Source of the DNA: Haliclona indistincta
Taxonomy: Eukaryota; Porifera; Demospongiae; Haplosclerida; Chalinidae
DNA: 64,000 nt
Direction: 5' to 3'
Assembly (NCBI GenBank): GCA_964017065.1
Contig: OZ024784.1
Location: forward strand, 6,615,152-6,679,151
This document shows, piece by piece, positions 22,001-34,399 of this stretch (the first letter of the stretch is position 1; the number at the start of each line of letters is the position of its first letter). The position numbers were made by a program, and so were the translations under genes. Under the pieces are notes generated by a model, which had not been told where the DNA came from, did no database searches, and saw nothing but the letters and a program-made list of their open reading frames with translations.

Positions 22001-24534
22001 TTAGCGGGTAGTGTGAGTCTTCTTGTGTGAGCGTAGTCCTGCTGACTGTGTGAACGTTTTGTTGCATGTGTCACATTTGTATGGTTTTTCACCAGTGTGC
22101 AGACGCTCGTGGCTTCGCAGAGTTGAGGCTTGAGTAAACGGTCGTTGACAGTATTTGCATCGATATGGCTTTTCATTGTTATGTATCCTAGCGTGTGCTC
22201 GAAGGCTGCCCTGTGATGTGAACACTCTGTTGCAGAGTTTGCACTGCCAATGAGTGCTGTCTGCAAGCCTGACAAACATGAACTTATCATCTTGACGGGG
22301 AGATAGTGTGGTAGGATGAGGATGCAAAGGTCTGCATGGCCATGGGCATGGCATAGTATGAGCTTTAGTAACTGATACTGGTACAGGCGATACAAGAGGG
22401 TGTGGAGGTGTAGACGGAGAGTGGGCTTGTTTCAACCATTGAGTTGGTGGCATTTGCAGAGGGTAAACTGTTGTCAAGATTCTTGGTGTTGAGTTGACAT
22501 GGTGAGCTGCTTGCAGAGGCAGTGATACTGGACTGTAAAGAAATGGCTTATTGAACTGCAGGCCTCCTGGAACTAGTGGATTGTGTGCATAAACCGGTTC
22601 AATAAGCTTCTGTCTTTTAGTGAAGTTATTTGGCTCTAAAGTGACTTGTCGCTTTCTGGAGTACTCTTCTTCGGTTCTTGTTCCTTCATCGTCAGTATCA
22701 TCATCCACCTTCTCTATGTCTACTGGCTCATTTTCTTCACTATCAACTGAAACACAGTCTGTCTCAGCCTCTTCTTCATCCACTTCCTTGTCGTGCTCCT
22801 CCTCCTCCTCACTACTGCTGGAATGTGAACTACCTGCATAGACAAAATATATAACTCACATAACACACATAGCACACAACATGAACTTTTGTTTAACACA
22901 TGAGAGCTACCATCAACCCAAATCATTTGTGATATGTACACTATTATAACGTCATTTTACTCATGTACATCAATATAGTATCATAATGGATACACATTCC
23001 AATTATATTTGGGGTCATATTATTACATCATATTTTTGGCTAACCTTCTAATTTCTGGTTGAGAGGAACCATTTGATGGAAAGCTGTGGGCAGTCCCATA
23101 TATAGTTCATATTGAGTCTTGTCATACCAAACCAGCAACTCTTCTCCAGCTTGAATATCTCGTAAAGCTTTGAAGTACAAAATCTCTCCGTACTGCACGG
23201 CTGAAAGAGTTTGTTCCTCTTCATTTCTAGCGCTCTGAATGAAGTACATCCAGTTTTTGTGACTTGGATTTGACCCATCAATGTACCATTGGACTTTACC
23301 ATCCTTGTAGATCTAATGAAAACAGAGTTGTTTAACACATGAGAGCTACCATCAAGCCAAATCATTTGTGATATGTACACTATTATAACGTCATTTTACT
23401 CATGTACATCACTATAGTATCATAATGGATACACATTCCAATTATATTTGGGGTCATATTATTACATGCATGTTGCACACTATTAATCCCCACCATAATT
23501 TGTGACTAGATTACTTGATAGCACTTTGCATGACAGCTATTCTGAAGCCAGCACTATCTTTCACCAGAAAATTGCCATTACCGAAGATGGCAATGCATGC
23601 ATGCTTAACTTATAACAAACAGGCTCATCAAAGTTCGAACATCAAGTCAGCAAGCTACTGTTGATCATGGTAAGCTAGAAAAACATCCCAGTAGACCATG
23701 GTGTACAGTGTTGTTTATGCCACAAATCCATGCACTTACTGCTCACCTCCCATAGTCCTTCTTTGCAGGTACTGCTACACTTCTTGACTTCTTCTAAACT
23801 GACCTTTTGTCCCAGATATGGTCCCAGAACTGATCCTATATGTACGGCAACAGTAAATCTTAATGCAACTCTGCATGAATTTTAGTGCATTTCTAGTACC
23901 TTCTGCAAGTTTTTCCTTGCAAAACACACCAACTGAGTTCATCTTAACTCCTGAAGTGTTGAACTCGAAGCAGCCTGGTATGTCTGGGAATAGTCGCTGA
24001 ACATGTGTCACATTGCCTTTTACGAGCCTGCTAGTGATTGTGCTACTGCTCTCTATTAGGACAGGAATAGGAAAAGGTGTTATTTGGAGAAAAGGAAATG
24101 CACACACTTGCATTGGTTAACAAACTTCTCAAAATATTCTAGTAAAAATTATGTACACACTACATACACACGTATAGTCTATACACGAGTCGTTACATGA
24201 TGCAGGTATTGTTCTTTATCAAATCTGCTGGAATGTCTAGTGCTCTCAGTGCGAAATCGTTGTGATAGATAACGTTTATAGTACTCGATATCTACTTGCC
24301 AAATTTGCACCAGGAATACTTACTGACTTGCGAAACAAACGTACACATTAGCATGCATGCAAACGCACTGAGTTTTGGCTCACCTGAAATAGGTATAACT
24401 TGGTTGTTGTGTGCTATCGAACCAAACAAGGCGAGGTGAATGATTGGCGGAGCGAATGAAACCTTAGCTGCAGCTGCACGAGGGAATCTGAGATCCATCT
24501 CTACCATGGTCATCCTACGAGCTCCGTGCTGCAT
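22001..24534 (-). CDS. PR/SET-domain zinc-finger protein (PRDM family)
   Basis: Five exons. ATG 24534-24532 (MQHGARRMTMVEMDLRFPRA) is followed by an exon with HVQRLFPDIPGCFEF. The PR/SET domain spans two exons: GSVLGPYLGQKVSLEEVKKC then IYKDGKVQWYIDGS, NWMYFIQSARNEEEQTL, and GEELLVWYDKTQYELYMGLP. The last exon encodes an acidic Ser/Glu stretch, a Pro/His-rich linker and three C2H2 fingers (WQCKLCNRVF, YRCKYCQRPF, YKCDTCNKTF) with TGEKP-type linkers. Stop TAA is at 22003-22001. PRDM proteins are nuclear transcriptional regulators, some with histone methyltransferase activity. The PR domain looks closest to PRDM14/PRDM1-like members, but orthology cannot be settled by eye. Confidence 0.88.
22891..23028. 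repeat. 138 bp direct repeat, copy 1, downstream of the PR exon
   Basis: Nearly identical to 23330-23467 (offset 439 bp). This copy lies in the intron on one side of the PR-domain exon and the other copy lies on the other side. Both start gtttaacacatgagagctac. Confidence 0.85.
23330..23467. repeat. 138 bp direct repeat, copy 2, upstream of the PR exon
   Basis: Partner of 22891-23028, with only a few substitutions by eye (catcaacc versus catcaagc, tcaatatag versus tcactatag). The repeats flank the exon encoding the catalytic half of the PR domain. Confidence 0.85.
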
Positions 24535-25397
24535 AGATCGATAGAGACAAGGAACAATGAACGCTTTGACCTGCCAAGCACATTAGTGTAGACTTAGCAG
24601 CATGTAGGCGTACGTGATTGCTATTGACAGCTCACCCACTGTGTTGCTTCAACAGCTCTCCGTCTCCCTTGCCTAGCTTGGCTGCTCAGTAGCAGACTAT
24701 GCGAAGTCCAGAAAATTGCAAAAGGCTCAGACGGTGCACTGCGGCAGCTGGACGTGTTGTGTATGTCTGCAGAGGTACATCTCGTTTTTATATCAACTGA
24801 AGTATGTCGATAAAAATTAATGTTTATTGCCGATTACAATGTTTAGTGGGCGGCTTTCCCCGTATAATAACACGCAATACCACAAACGAGCTTGATGTGA
24901 CCATAGTAGTAGCAATATTTTTTACCAAATCAACATAAGCATCTGCTTATGTTGTTTGTTAATCCCGAGCCTTCTCTAGAATCTACATACTAGACCAGCT
25001 GTTACCAAGCCTGGTCTAGTATGAGTGGTTTCTGTTGCTATTAAAATACAAATTCCCAGCTTGTGCACACAGCAATATAGATCGAACCAACGCTAGAACA
25101 AGCATTCTTAAAATGTATTTCACACCATATTCAAGAGCGGCACTCTTAGCATGCAACTTAAACCACACATTCAGTAGATGCCAGAAGAAAACATGACTTT
25201 CTTCATATAACCAAAATTCCTGTGTTGTTATAATACGTCAATTCTCTGACGACGAACCGTTACAAAATTTGAGCATTTTGATCATTACAATACATGGTTG
25301 GAAAAGAAAATGTTATAATTATGATCAATAGGAGCAATCTGATACATGTACAAAATCAGCTGAAGGTAATACTATACTGTTAGCTAGGATAAGAGCA
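24535..25397. other. Gap between PRDM promoter and TFIIB 3' end
   Basis: AT-rich non-coding sequence. It contains small hairpins (such as cataagca/tgcttatg near 24937) but no gene or repeat family I could name. Confidence 0.55.
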
Positions 25398-28300
25398 TCA
25401 GTGCTTCGGAAGGTCGTCCAGTTGCGTAGTAAATACAAAGTCTTTGGGAAACAACTTTGCTCTTTCTGGATACAGTTGCCGATACGACTGACGTATAGTG
25501 CTGTCAGCCACACCTACGACCTCGCCCACCTCTGTGAGTAGGAAATGTAAAAGATTGTGACCAATATCTAATAGAACAACAATACAATGAGGGACTTAGT
25601 GTTTACAATGGAACGTATAGTTGCAACAATCAACCAAGAAATCTCAAAAGGTGTCAGTTTTCTTTAGTGATCAATGCATGAGGAATCATCACCACTCTCA
25701 AATCACAAACTGCCATCAGACATGAGGAAAATATTGCAACACACTAAACAATTCTAGCACCTCTAGTAGGTCAGGCGTGTGTGTGTATGGGAATAGTGAC
25801 TGTTTTGACTCGCACATATGAGGCTCTAAAGCAAACCATCTGAGAATGAGAAGACGAGGAAAAAGAAAAATCACGTTAGTTAGTGATGCTGGTGGGGTCT
25901 CTACTACTAGTAGTCTTCTGACTAATTATTTCCTGGTTCCTACTTATTGACCAGTGAAAGAAGAGCAATGTTTTCCTTCAGTTAAGTACAACCAATAATC
26001 TGTCCTGGTTATAATATCAAAGAGAATTTTAGTCTTCTTTGCAAACAGCTCTGAACAGAACCCAGCTGTTCTCTTTTCTTTGTCAGTGAAACTGTCAACG
26101 ACAGAGTTATAACAATTCTCAAGATTATTTCTCACTACACACACTCAACTGCAACAAGCACAACTATGTGTACATGCACACACGAATACACAAACAAACA
26201 CTGAGTGACTTGTCGAACAAGCAACACCTGGTAAACAAAATCAGTCATACATTACTAAAGCATTCGTGTAATGCACAGTATGAACAAAAGCAAACTTAAC
26301 CAACTCAAGGAAAATCACTTATTCTTCTACAATCCCACAGAACGGAAACAGATATGAAACAAATCCACACATTGTTGTAAATTGTGTAGTAGAGTGATGT
26401 TGTGAATATAAGCAACGACAGCAAGATAAGAGTATCAGTATTAGTTTCAGAAAAAGAACAAATTAATTGTCCTTGTGTTTAGATAGGAACATTATTGTAT
26501 TAGGACCTATGCCTTGATGTGAAATGGTGTCATATAGCTAATTGTTTAGTATTTGAAGTACACAAAGTAAAATTATTAATGTGCTATAAGTGGTGCAAGT
26601 GCCGCCAATGTGACGTCAAAATTTGATTTTTGATTTTTCCCAGATGTTTAGATACATGTATTTTATTCAGACAATGGGACCACTCATTATTCACAAGTTG
26701 TTATAGATCATGTAATGTACCACTCTTATGCACCTCCCAATTGCTACTGTATAGCTGCAGAGCCAGGGCTGAGAGCGGTTATTGGCAGCTGCGTGACAAG
26801 ACAACAACACAGCAAGATCAAACACGTGTAGACATGTGGTGGTAACGCAGCGACAACGCGAGATGCAAGAGAAGAAGCAGCTTGGCGTCGAATTCACCTA
26901 TGCTATGCTGATGTGAAAATAGATTATGTCATCTACATCAATAGAAATAGCAACACACTTGCATATCAACGCATCATCACTGTTAAAAACAGTTTTATAC
27001 ACTTTCAACAGCTAGTACACAGTAAGCACATGTGTATAAGTTATATCAAAATTATACTTGTGTTTATACAAATCTGCTTTTATATCACCAAGGAAATGAT
27101 CTATTATCATCAGTGCATGCAATACACATTGAGACAAAGCTGTACTGAATATTGTGGTGTCTAATGGTACGACAATCGTGCTCTTTGAAACTCAGAAAGT
27201 TTGGAAAGTCTTTGCGCTCCGTTTGATGCACCACTGGCTCTATTGCTAAAATGATACTAATCAGAGTTGAAACAGTTGCATAGTCTACAGCAAATGACAG
27301 AGTGGGCTAAGGTCAGGCTAACCAAATTTATTTTTATTATTACACCAGGTAACAAAATGACTTCAACACAACTCTCCAACTACATGAATAAATGAGAACA
27401 GATGTTGAAATTCCAAATGACCTTTTTGAGTTTTCTTGACTTCAGAAGCCTGAGAGGCCATGTATATTGCTGCAGCTGCAATTGACAGGTAGACCCTCCT
27501 GTAGTAGTATAATAAGGGAAGAGGAAAAGAAGTGAGAACAGTGCTAGTCAACAAATTCTAAAAGGTTCACAATCACCAACATGGTTGGTAACAGGTTGTT
27601 CTAAGAGTAGAACTGATAACTGTTGTACAGGGAAACCAAAAAGTGTTACGGAAACTAAAACTCATCACTCCTCACTGCACATGAGCAGGCACAATGCACA
27701 ATCACACATAATCCCCAATTCCATTCCTATCCCACATACAACAAGCAACACTGTACAAAGAAGTACTTTTTCCCGAATGTCACAACAAATGATACCAAGA
27801 ACTACACAATGATATTCAACTCAAGCTTGTACTACAACAGCTGTCTACCAGATGCAAAACAAAAGGTAAAAAGTTCTATTGTAGGAATGCTGTTGCTCAT
27901 GTTGGTTTTGCTGTCATGGAAGTTTAGAAATGATAAGGAAATACATTGTCCGAACAAAACATACCCGTAACTTAAAACAATGGGTGTATCGAAGCATGCT
28001 AGGTTTGCTAATTTGAGCTTGTAGGGAATATACCATTTTCTATTTGAAACAATAGTTCTTAGAACACACCCTGTGCCCACACTGACAACCCTCAAAGCTA
28101 GTTTGGATACAATCTTGTTCAATATAAAGGGCAAATACATCAGACTAAACAGGAGCACACCCAATGCTGCTGACTCAGCACTTAGTGAGCTAGACATGAG
28201 CCAGTATTAATTACACCATACTCAAACTACTGTATGTGAAAGCAATTTTTCTTGCAGAAATCTCTGCATAGCCAACGAGAAAGCAGAACAGATAATCATT

Positions 28301-30988
28301 AACACTACAACTGTTCACAACAATTAACAACGACAGTGCTTCCTGACTGATGACCATCATTGACCACTTGGGTTTGGTCTCAGTCCATGATCAGCTGGTC
28401 TGGGTAGTGGTCTCTCACCAGATGACATGTTGACCTCTAATAGTATAAGAGCAACAAGGCTGTCTCAGAGAAAGTGCTGTTGCTCACAGCAAGTGGCTCT
28501 GAGCACTGATGGTTCACAGTAATGTTTGTGTACTTTTAATAATTAATTGTCATAGAGTGCATTGACACTAAAACATGATGATTTGGAAGAATGTTGGTCA
28601 CACTTACAGAACGCACAAAACACGCAGAAAAATTTAATCTCACATACTACTGCTTTTTTGTCTCACCCTGGTGCAAGATCTAATTCAACTGCTTTTTGTG
28701 CAATATGACTTGCAGCCTTCTGGACAGTGTTTGATAGGCCTAGATTAGTGCAGTATCGAGACTGGGAGAAAACATAGTAACTGGAATTTTCTGTTTGTCA
28801 TTACTAAACTGACCATGAAATCTGTAGTTGAAACAGTGTTCATTTGGGTGTTGGTTGCCTGTCGTATCAGCTTGAAACATCGACCAATCTCCTTTTTGGA
28901 ATGTCGGGAAACAGCACATATCTCTGGAAGAAAAAAAAGAAACATCCCGTTACAACAGACAGACATACTTACAACATAGCCTGTGCACTTACATAAGTCA
29001 CTCAACTAGCTATCAATACCATGTACAGTAATACACCATACAAAGTGCACAGGTATAATGCCTGGCAAGTGCAAAGTTTAGCATCAATACACTAATAGTT
29101 TCCAAGTAATATCCTCTAAATGTTTTTCCATCATGTTAAAAAGTTTTATTACTGTGGAGCTGGTTTTTCATGTGTTGAAAGGAAAATTTAATTCTCAAAA
29201 GTATTCAAAAAATCTTGTTTATTCAAAAACCAGGCCTATGACAGGCAGTAGAGTACATGAAATGTCTGTGCTTGAGAGTATCTCTCAAAGAAGAACCATA
29301 TTTCCATTTAGCTTACCCTTGAAAGAACGAGGTACCTCCTCTTGTCTGCAAGCAATGTACAGGCAAGCAGCTGCTACTGCATCATTGGCACGACCCTTTA
29401 GCACTTTCTCTTGATGAACTTGTTTGAACAGTACCTCACAGCGATCCTAAACAACAGAAATCAGCAATTGGTGAGGGATGTATAACATCCATGTACAGCA
29501 GACCCTTTAACCCTTTAATTACTAAATTATCCAGCTGAAATTTTAACCTCGTAAATGCTGACCACTTCTCTCGTGAATATCTCGTGTGTCTTTTGTGTTA
29601 CTGGTCTCAAATTTGCGTCCTTTTACCCCAGTGAGTAGCCGCAATTGCCCACACTCAAGTCGGTCAATATGCCCCTCCCACTTCGAAAGTGAAGCCGATA
29701 AAGTGCAACAACCTCGTCAAATTTTGCTCAAAGTTATTAGTTTGGGGCTGGCTGCTGAAAAGTACACACAAATAGCAGTTGTTTTGGTGAGTGCAAAATG
29801 TAGCCCAGATCATAGAGAATGCACAAAAATGTGTTTGCGAGCACCCTGAAGCCACAAAATGTCCAAATTTTCTTGGCAGCCATTTTGTTTTTCCTAAAAT
29901 GTTGTGAAATTTGCACTGAAGCCATAGAAATGCCGTCAGCATAACGTTTAGTGCAGGGGGCGCGCCGAAAACTGGTCAATTTTTTGCGGTTATTTGTATT
30001 CTCCAATTTGGCTTAATTTTGGGATATTTTAACACTTTTTGATAAAGTTATGGTGTCTGAAGTATGTATGTCGCCAAAAGGCGACAATAGGGGTTAAAGG
30101 GTTAATGGTGTAATAATGCAAAATTGTATAACAAGAGATCGTACAGAAGTGCTACAACAAGAGCTGGAATATTCTAACTACAGTCAATTCCTTGCTGTAT
30201 TTCAGCAGGAGCACATGAACAGAAGGAGCGTGCAACTTACAGTGCCAACACTTTAATAATTAATGACGTACTTCCGCTTTACCTAACTATGAACGTACGT
30301 CATATCTATTTAACGCGCATTACTGGTAAGTTTACGACAGTGAGCGCGCCTGGTGTTGCTCAGCTTGAATACGGTCATCCCAGCTTTCATTGCGCTCCTT
30401 ACGGCCGAGTTCTTCACTTGTTGTAAACGAATCCGCCGGGGAGACAGCATGATCAGCTTTCTCTTGGAGCTGGCCTGACTAAGACGTCGAGGGGTTCGCG
30501 CCATCCTCTCTTGCCGCACTTAGATCTATTATGTATCACGTGCACAGAACGTACGTCATGCATATTTAATGAAGCACAAAAACTTCCAAATATGAAAGTT
30601 CTGAGCACACATCTGTGAATCTAATTATACACTGTTGGCACTAACGCGCGGTTTACAGTTGCACGCTCCTTCTGTTCATGTGCTCCTGATTTCAGCAAGT
30701 AAAAATTTAGATCACTGGTATGAATATCTGCAGACTGAAAAAGGAAGCAGTGCACGTATGCTGTGGTAACACTTCTCATTGTGCAAATATTTTAAATTTT
30801 AGCAATTACTCTGTCATCATAGTGAACATAATTCAAATATGACCACTAAGCAACACCCACTTACCACAATACTTCGAGGTAGGTTCAGTCTGTCTGCCAT
30901 CACTGAGATCTCTTTAAATGCATTCACAAGACTTTTGTCACCAGCCACCAACTAAAGCAGCAAGCACACCATCCATTGTCCACTAGTG

Positions 30989-31019
<31 letters not shown>

Positions 31020-31989
31020 ATGTATACATACTAGGGATGAGGCTAATATGCAATAATTTACCTATTATGTTATTCAGCTATGCTCAAATTTTTTACCCAT
31101 TATGCTCACAGGGTTACCTATAATTATATGCTTCCAATTATTCAGCATGATCAGCGATTAAAACAATGAAAATGAGAGTAGTACATGCTTAATACCTATA
31201 CCTACTTTGTGGCTAGCCACTAGACATTGCTGTCACTGCTTTGCAGGCCTGCAAAAACGCAGAAACCTCACTGCTAATGAGCAGATGCTGGTAACTGATA
31301 GGTGTGAAAAGTAGGCGTTGCGACCACACCCACAAATTATTACTAGAATAGCTAGCTGAAAATTTAACCTATTATGCTCAAAGTAGTGCACACATATTAG
31401 CCACATCCCTAATACATACCCCTGATTTCTGCCACTTGCTAAGGGTGGTACCAGACTCTCCACTTCCTGGTTTCATTGCCATTGGAGCAATGTATGATGT
31501 AAGTTCCTTTCCTTCCAATAGAGGATTCTATATGGACATTGTACTTGTTGCCTGACCACACAGGATTATATTCAAATTATATTGGTCAGCACTTGAAAAC
31601 TGCTCATTTGGTGCACATGGTGATACTAATCATTGAGTTCTATTTGTCCTACTATTAGAAACTTACTTCAGCAGCACCAACTCTTGATCGATCAGTAGAT
31701 CCGCGATCATTACTGAATGTTCTCCACTCTGATCCAACATCAATTACTCTATGATAATCACACACCAGCTGACATTAGTATAGCTACTATTATATAGGTG
31801 TTTATAAGACACCAACACAGACCTATCTCCCACCACGAGCCCACATTCGGGGCACACCATGTCCCCGGCATGATAGTCTTCTACAAGATTTGCCTCTGGA
31901 TGTTCTGGGCAACATAGCATGGCACCTGATCCTGGTTTGAAAGGACCAGCACCACCAGGACGAGACCATGACGGCTGGCGCTCTGCCAT
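25398..31989 (-). CDS. GTF2B: Transcription initiation factor IIB
   Basis: Nine exons spread over 6.6 kb. ATG 31989 starts exon 1, whose zinc ribbon reads [20 protein letters not shown] then [11 protein letters not shown]. The B-reader/linker is [19 protein letters not shown]. The first cyclin fold includes [38 protein letters not shown] and [20 protein letters not shown]. The second includes [40 protein letters not shown] and [19 protein letters not shown]. It ends QLDDLPKH with TGA at 25400-25398. It is the general factor that bridges TBP-DNA and RNA polymerase II. Protein length and domain order are normal. Introns are unusually long for this locus because they host transposons (29511-30101, 30206-30688). 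Confidence 0.95.
27966..28197 (-). other. Unidentified open frame nested in a TFIIB intron
   Basis: ATG 28197 opens a frame of about 77 codons up to a donor-like GG/GTATGT. It encodes a hydrophobic helix ([18 protein letters not shown]) then a basic amphipathic segment ([16 protein letters not shown]). No following exon was found and I do not recognise the family. It may be chance or a pseudogene exon. Confidence 0.2.
29511..30101 (+). mobile_element. 591 bp piggyBac-like MITE, copy B
   Basis: A complete element in a TFIIB intron. It starts CCCTTTAATTAC and ends GGGTTAAAGGG, flanked by TTAA on both sides (29507-29510 and 30102-30105). Termini are inverted (CCCTTTAA / TTAAAGGG). It is non-coding and the intact partner of copy A at 14741-15331. 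Confidence 0.85.
30206..30688. mobile_element. Non-autonomous TIR transposon with 7-bp target duplication, copy 2
   Basis: A 483 bp element with 32 bp perfect inverted repeats starting CAGGAGCACATGAACAG. It is flanked by ATTTCAG on both sides (30199-30205 and 30689-30695). It contains a minus-strand open frame of about 64 codons (ATG near 30504) encoding a very basic peptide with [16 protein letters not shown] and [13 protein letters not shown]. It shares the CAGGAGC end and the 7-bp target duplication with 16096-16692, but the cores are not alike. Confidence 0.8.
30994..31020. repeat. (TG)n microsatellite
   Basis: A TG run in a TFIIB intron. Confidence 0.85.
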
Positions 31990-32657
31990 TTGACGGTGTT
32001 CTTAAGTGTACCGAGGATAAACTGGCCAAGACACTGACGAAGAGAAGAGACAAGAAACGAGGATGGGTATACTTATAGACAACGACGTCAATGTGTTACT
32101 AATAATAGGCTGGTTATCATGATATGGGCGGGGCTCATGATTGCTACGCGCACGCGCACGCGTACGGCATAACTTAATTTATTTCAACTCGATCTACTCT
32201 GATCTGCACCGTACCTGTACCTTACGTGGTGTGTCTCACAATAATAATAATAATAATATTATTATTAATATTAAGCGTGCAGTATCAGATCATGTTGTAG
32301 CTGTACAAGGTTTTACAGTATATTCTCTCAAACTAGAAATCGTTATCGCTTCCGAACCCTAATCCTAGCATATTCGCTGATTTGCATCTGTCGGTCCAGT
32401 GTCCCTACGATGAAATACTTAGCTGTAGTTGTTCATATCATAACAAATGACTTCTCTCGCATGCCAGCAAAAGGACTACATGTAGCTGTACACACTACAC
32501 AGTAGTCCAAGACTACCTTAGAAGACTGATAAATATATCACACCTGCTTGCGCATGCGTCTGGTGTTTTAGCACCTTGAAAGTTGCAGTGCAGGGACGTT
32601 TTAGCACCTCGAGACTGAAGATCATCTGTCAACTGTGTACAAGCACTTGAGTGCGGG
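31990..32657. promoter_or_regulatory. Divergent TFIIB / T-box upstream region
   Basis: A 668 bp non-coding gap between two head-to-head genes. Visible elements are an alternating CG/CA run (acgcgcacgcgcacgcgtacg near 32148), an AT-rich aataat/attatt palindrome near 32243-32272, and two copies of gttttagcacct (near 32568 and 32600) close to the T-box start. Promoter role is inferred from position. Confidence 0.4.
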
Positions 32658-34203
32658 ATGAGCTCAATCACAGCTGCAGACGATAATACGCATTATCCCC
32701 AGAAGCCCATTGCGGCTTGGACTGAAGCAGATGGGGTAGTTACGTTGTCTTCGCAGGATGATGCTGATATTCAGTTTACAGCAACAGTAAAAGAGAACGG
32801 CGAAGACCACGTACAGCACTACACGGTGACGCTAGATAAGAATCCAGAATCGGGTTCAGAATCTGAGGCGTTTACACCATGCGGCAGTCTCGTAAGCGAA
32901 AACGGAGCAAACGGTGGAAGTATGATTTTGAGCACAGTCCCCGGAGCTGTAGCAAAGGGTATAGAGCTGCGCCTTGAAAACGATGAGCTCTGGCAAAAAT
33001 TCTGCAGGGCTGGAACAGAGATGATCATTACAAAGGCTGGAAGGTTTGAAATAGTCTTTGTGCAAAATGCATATTTCACTCTTTCCACTTACCATGTAGA
33101 AGGATGTTTCCAGCATTTTCTGTGTCTGTTACCGGTCTGCAAGCTGAACAGAAGTATATAATGACCTTCACTTGTTTGCCTGCTAACGACAAGAGGTACA
33201 AGTACGTCAGCAACAAGTGGGTGGTAGCTGGCAAAGGAGAAAGCCACATTGATGAGCTACTGAAGTATGTCCACTTGGACTCTCCTGCTAGTGGGAGGCA
33301 CTGGATGAGTAACAAACTATCTTTCAAGAAAGTTAAGCTCACAAACAACAAAACAAGCAAGAAAGGCAATGTATGTTATGCATTACAGTATCTATTCCAT
33401 AATTTGAACTCTTCGTTGCAGGTATCTCTCAATTCTATGCACAAGTACATCCCAACAGTCACAATATTGAAGTCTCTGAACAAGAAACAAACTGAAGTGG
33501 TGCACGTGCAGGAATTCCCACAAGCAGCTTTCTTTGCAGTTACAGCATATCAAAATGATGAGGTACAACCCGTCTTGCACAGTAATAATCTGCTCTCACT
33601 ACCATTATTATAGGTAACTCAGCTAAAGATAGACAACAATCCTTTTGCAAAGGCATTCAGAGAGTCTCCATCAGAACAAGAGATCAGTACAAGGTTTACA
33701 TTATAATTAAAATCATTTAACAACTTTCCATTGCTGCAACCAGCTTTAACAACTGGTCCACTTCTGGTCAGTCTCCTTCGTCCCTGTATGGTCCTCCAGC
33801 CTCACCATTGCTGAGCCCACACTGGGCACCAACATCTCCACTCCTCAGTGCTTATCATGACCTCACTCAAGGTGCGACCTTGTTTACTGTCAGGCATAAG
33901 CATGCCATACAATCAATCACATCCAATCACACACCCAATCTAGTTTTGTGTGGAAGAATGATGATTACCACTGTGTCAAACAAAAACATACCACATGATA
34001 CCAGCTAGCTATTTAACTCTCTTCCTCTCACAGCAGCTGGTTACATGTCCTCAGGAACAGGCTTCCCTATGGCAACACCTTCTCCCCTCCCTCAGTTTGG
34101 AACAGTGTTTGGGTCTCTGGACACAGCTGGATCCTACACCATCAGCAATCCATTCATCCGTTCAGCTCTAGGGCATCTATCACATTTCACTACTTCATCA
34201 TGA
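32658..34203 (+). CDS. T-box transcription factor
   Basis: About six exons. ATG 32658 begins MSSITAADDNTHYPQKP. The T-box DNA-binding domain starts LRLENDELWQKFCRAGTEMI, continues ITKAGRRMFPAFSVSVTGL, YKYVSNKWVVAGKGE, HLDSPASGRHWMSNKLSFKK, LNSMHKYIPTVTIL and FFAVTAYQNDE, and ends VTQLKIDNNPFAKAFRES. These are the expected T-box signatures in order. The C-terminal tail is Ser/Pro-rich and short, ending LSHFTTSS with TGA at 34201-34203. It is a nuclear sequence-specific regulator of development. The divergent wording in several positions (ELWQKFCRAG, KYVSNKW) prevents a safe subfamily call; a sponge-specific or Tbx1/15/20-like class is possible. Confidence 0.92.
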
Positions 34204-34399
34204 GCTATAACCGAAGCTGAAGCTGTCTGTGCAATGAATTGTAATATATATTCATTCTAATTTGAACTGCAAAACTCATAGTGTTTTCTTTGGCAGCGTA
34301 GAATATTATAACGGTATCATTATACTCTTACTTGAATCAACCATGTGTTCTATGCTTGTTGCAGATGGAAGTGTATTCTGCTTATTATCAATGATGTGA

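Noticed and set aside
21682..22395. A 237-codon minus-strand frame overlapping the PRDM last exon
   Set aside because: Shadow in another frame of the zinc-finger exon; the overlapping frame with three C2H2 fingers is the real one.
24987..25021. Hairpin ctagaccag...ctggtctag as a possible small RNA
   Set aside because: Short stem with no further support; isolated hairpins are common in AT-rich spacers.
25944..26144. A 66-codon minus frame in a TFIIB intron
   Set aside because: No domain, no splice context, start not supported; likely chance.
32568..32612. Two gttttagcacct motifs near the T-box start as autoregulatory T-sites
   Set aside because: They differ from the T-box half-site AGGTGTGA in key positions; kept only as a note in the promoter entry.
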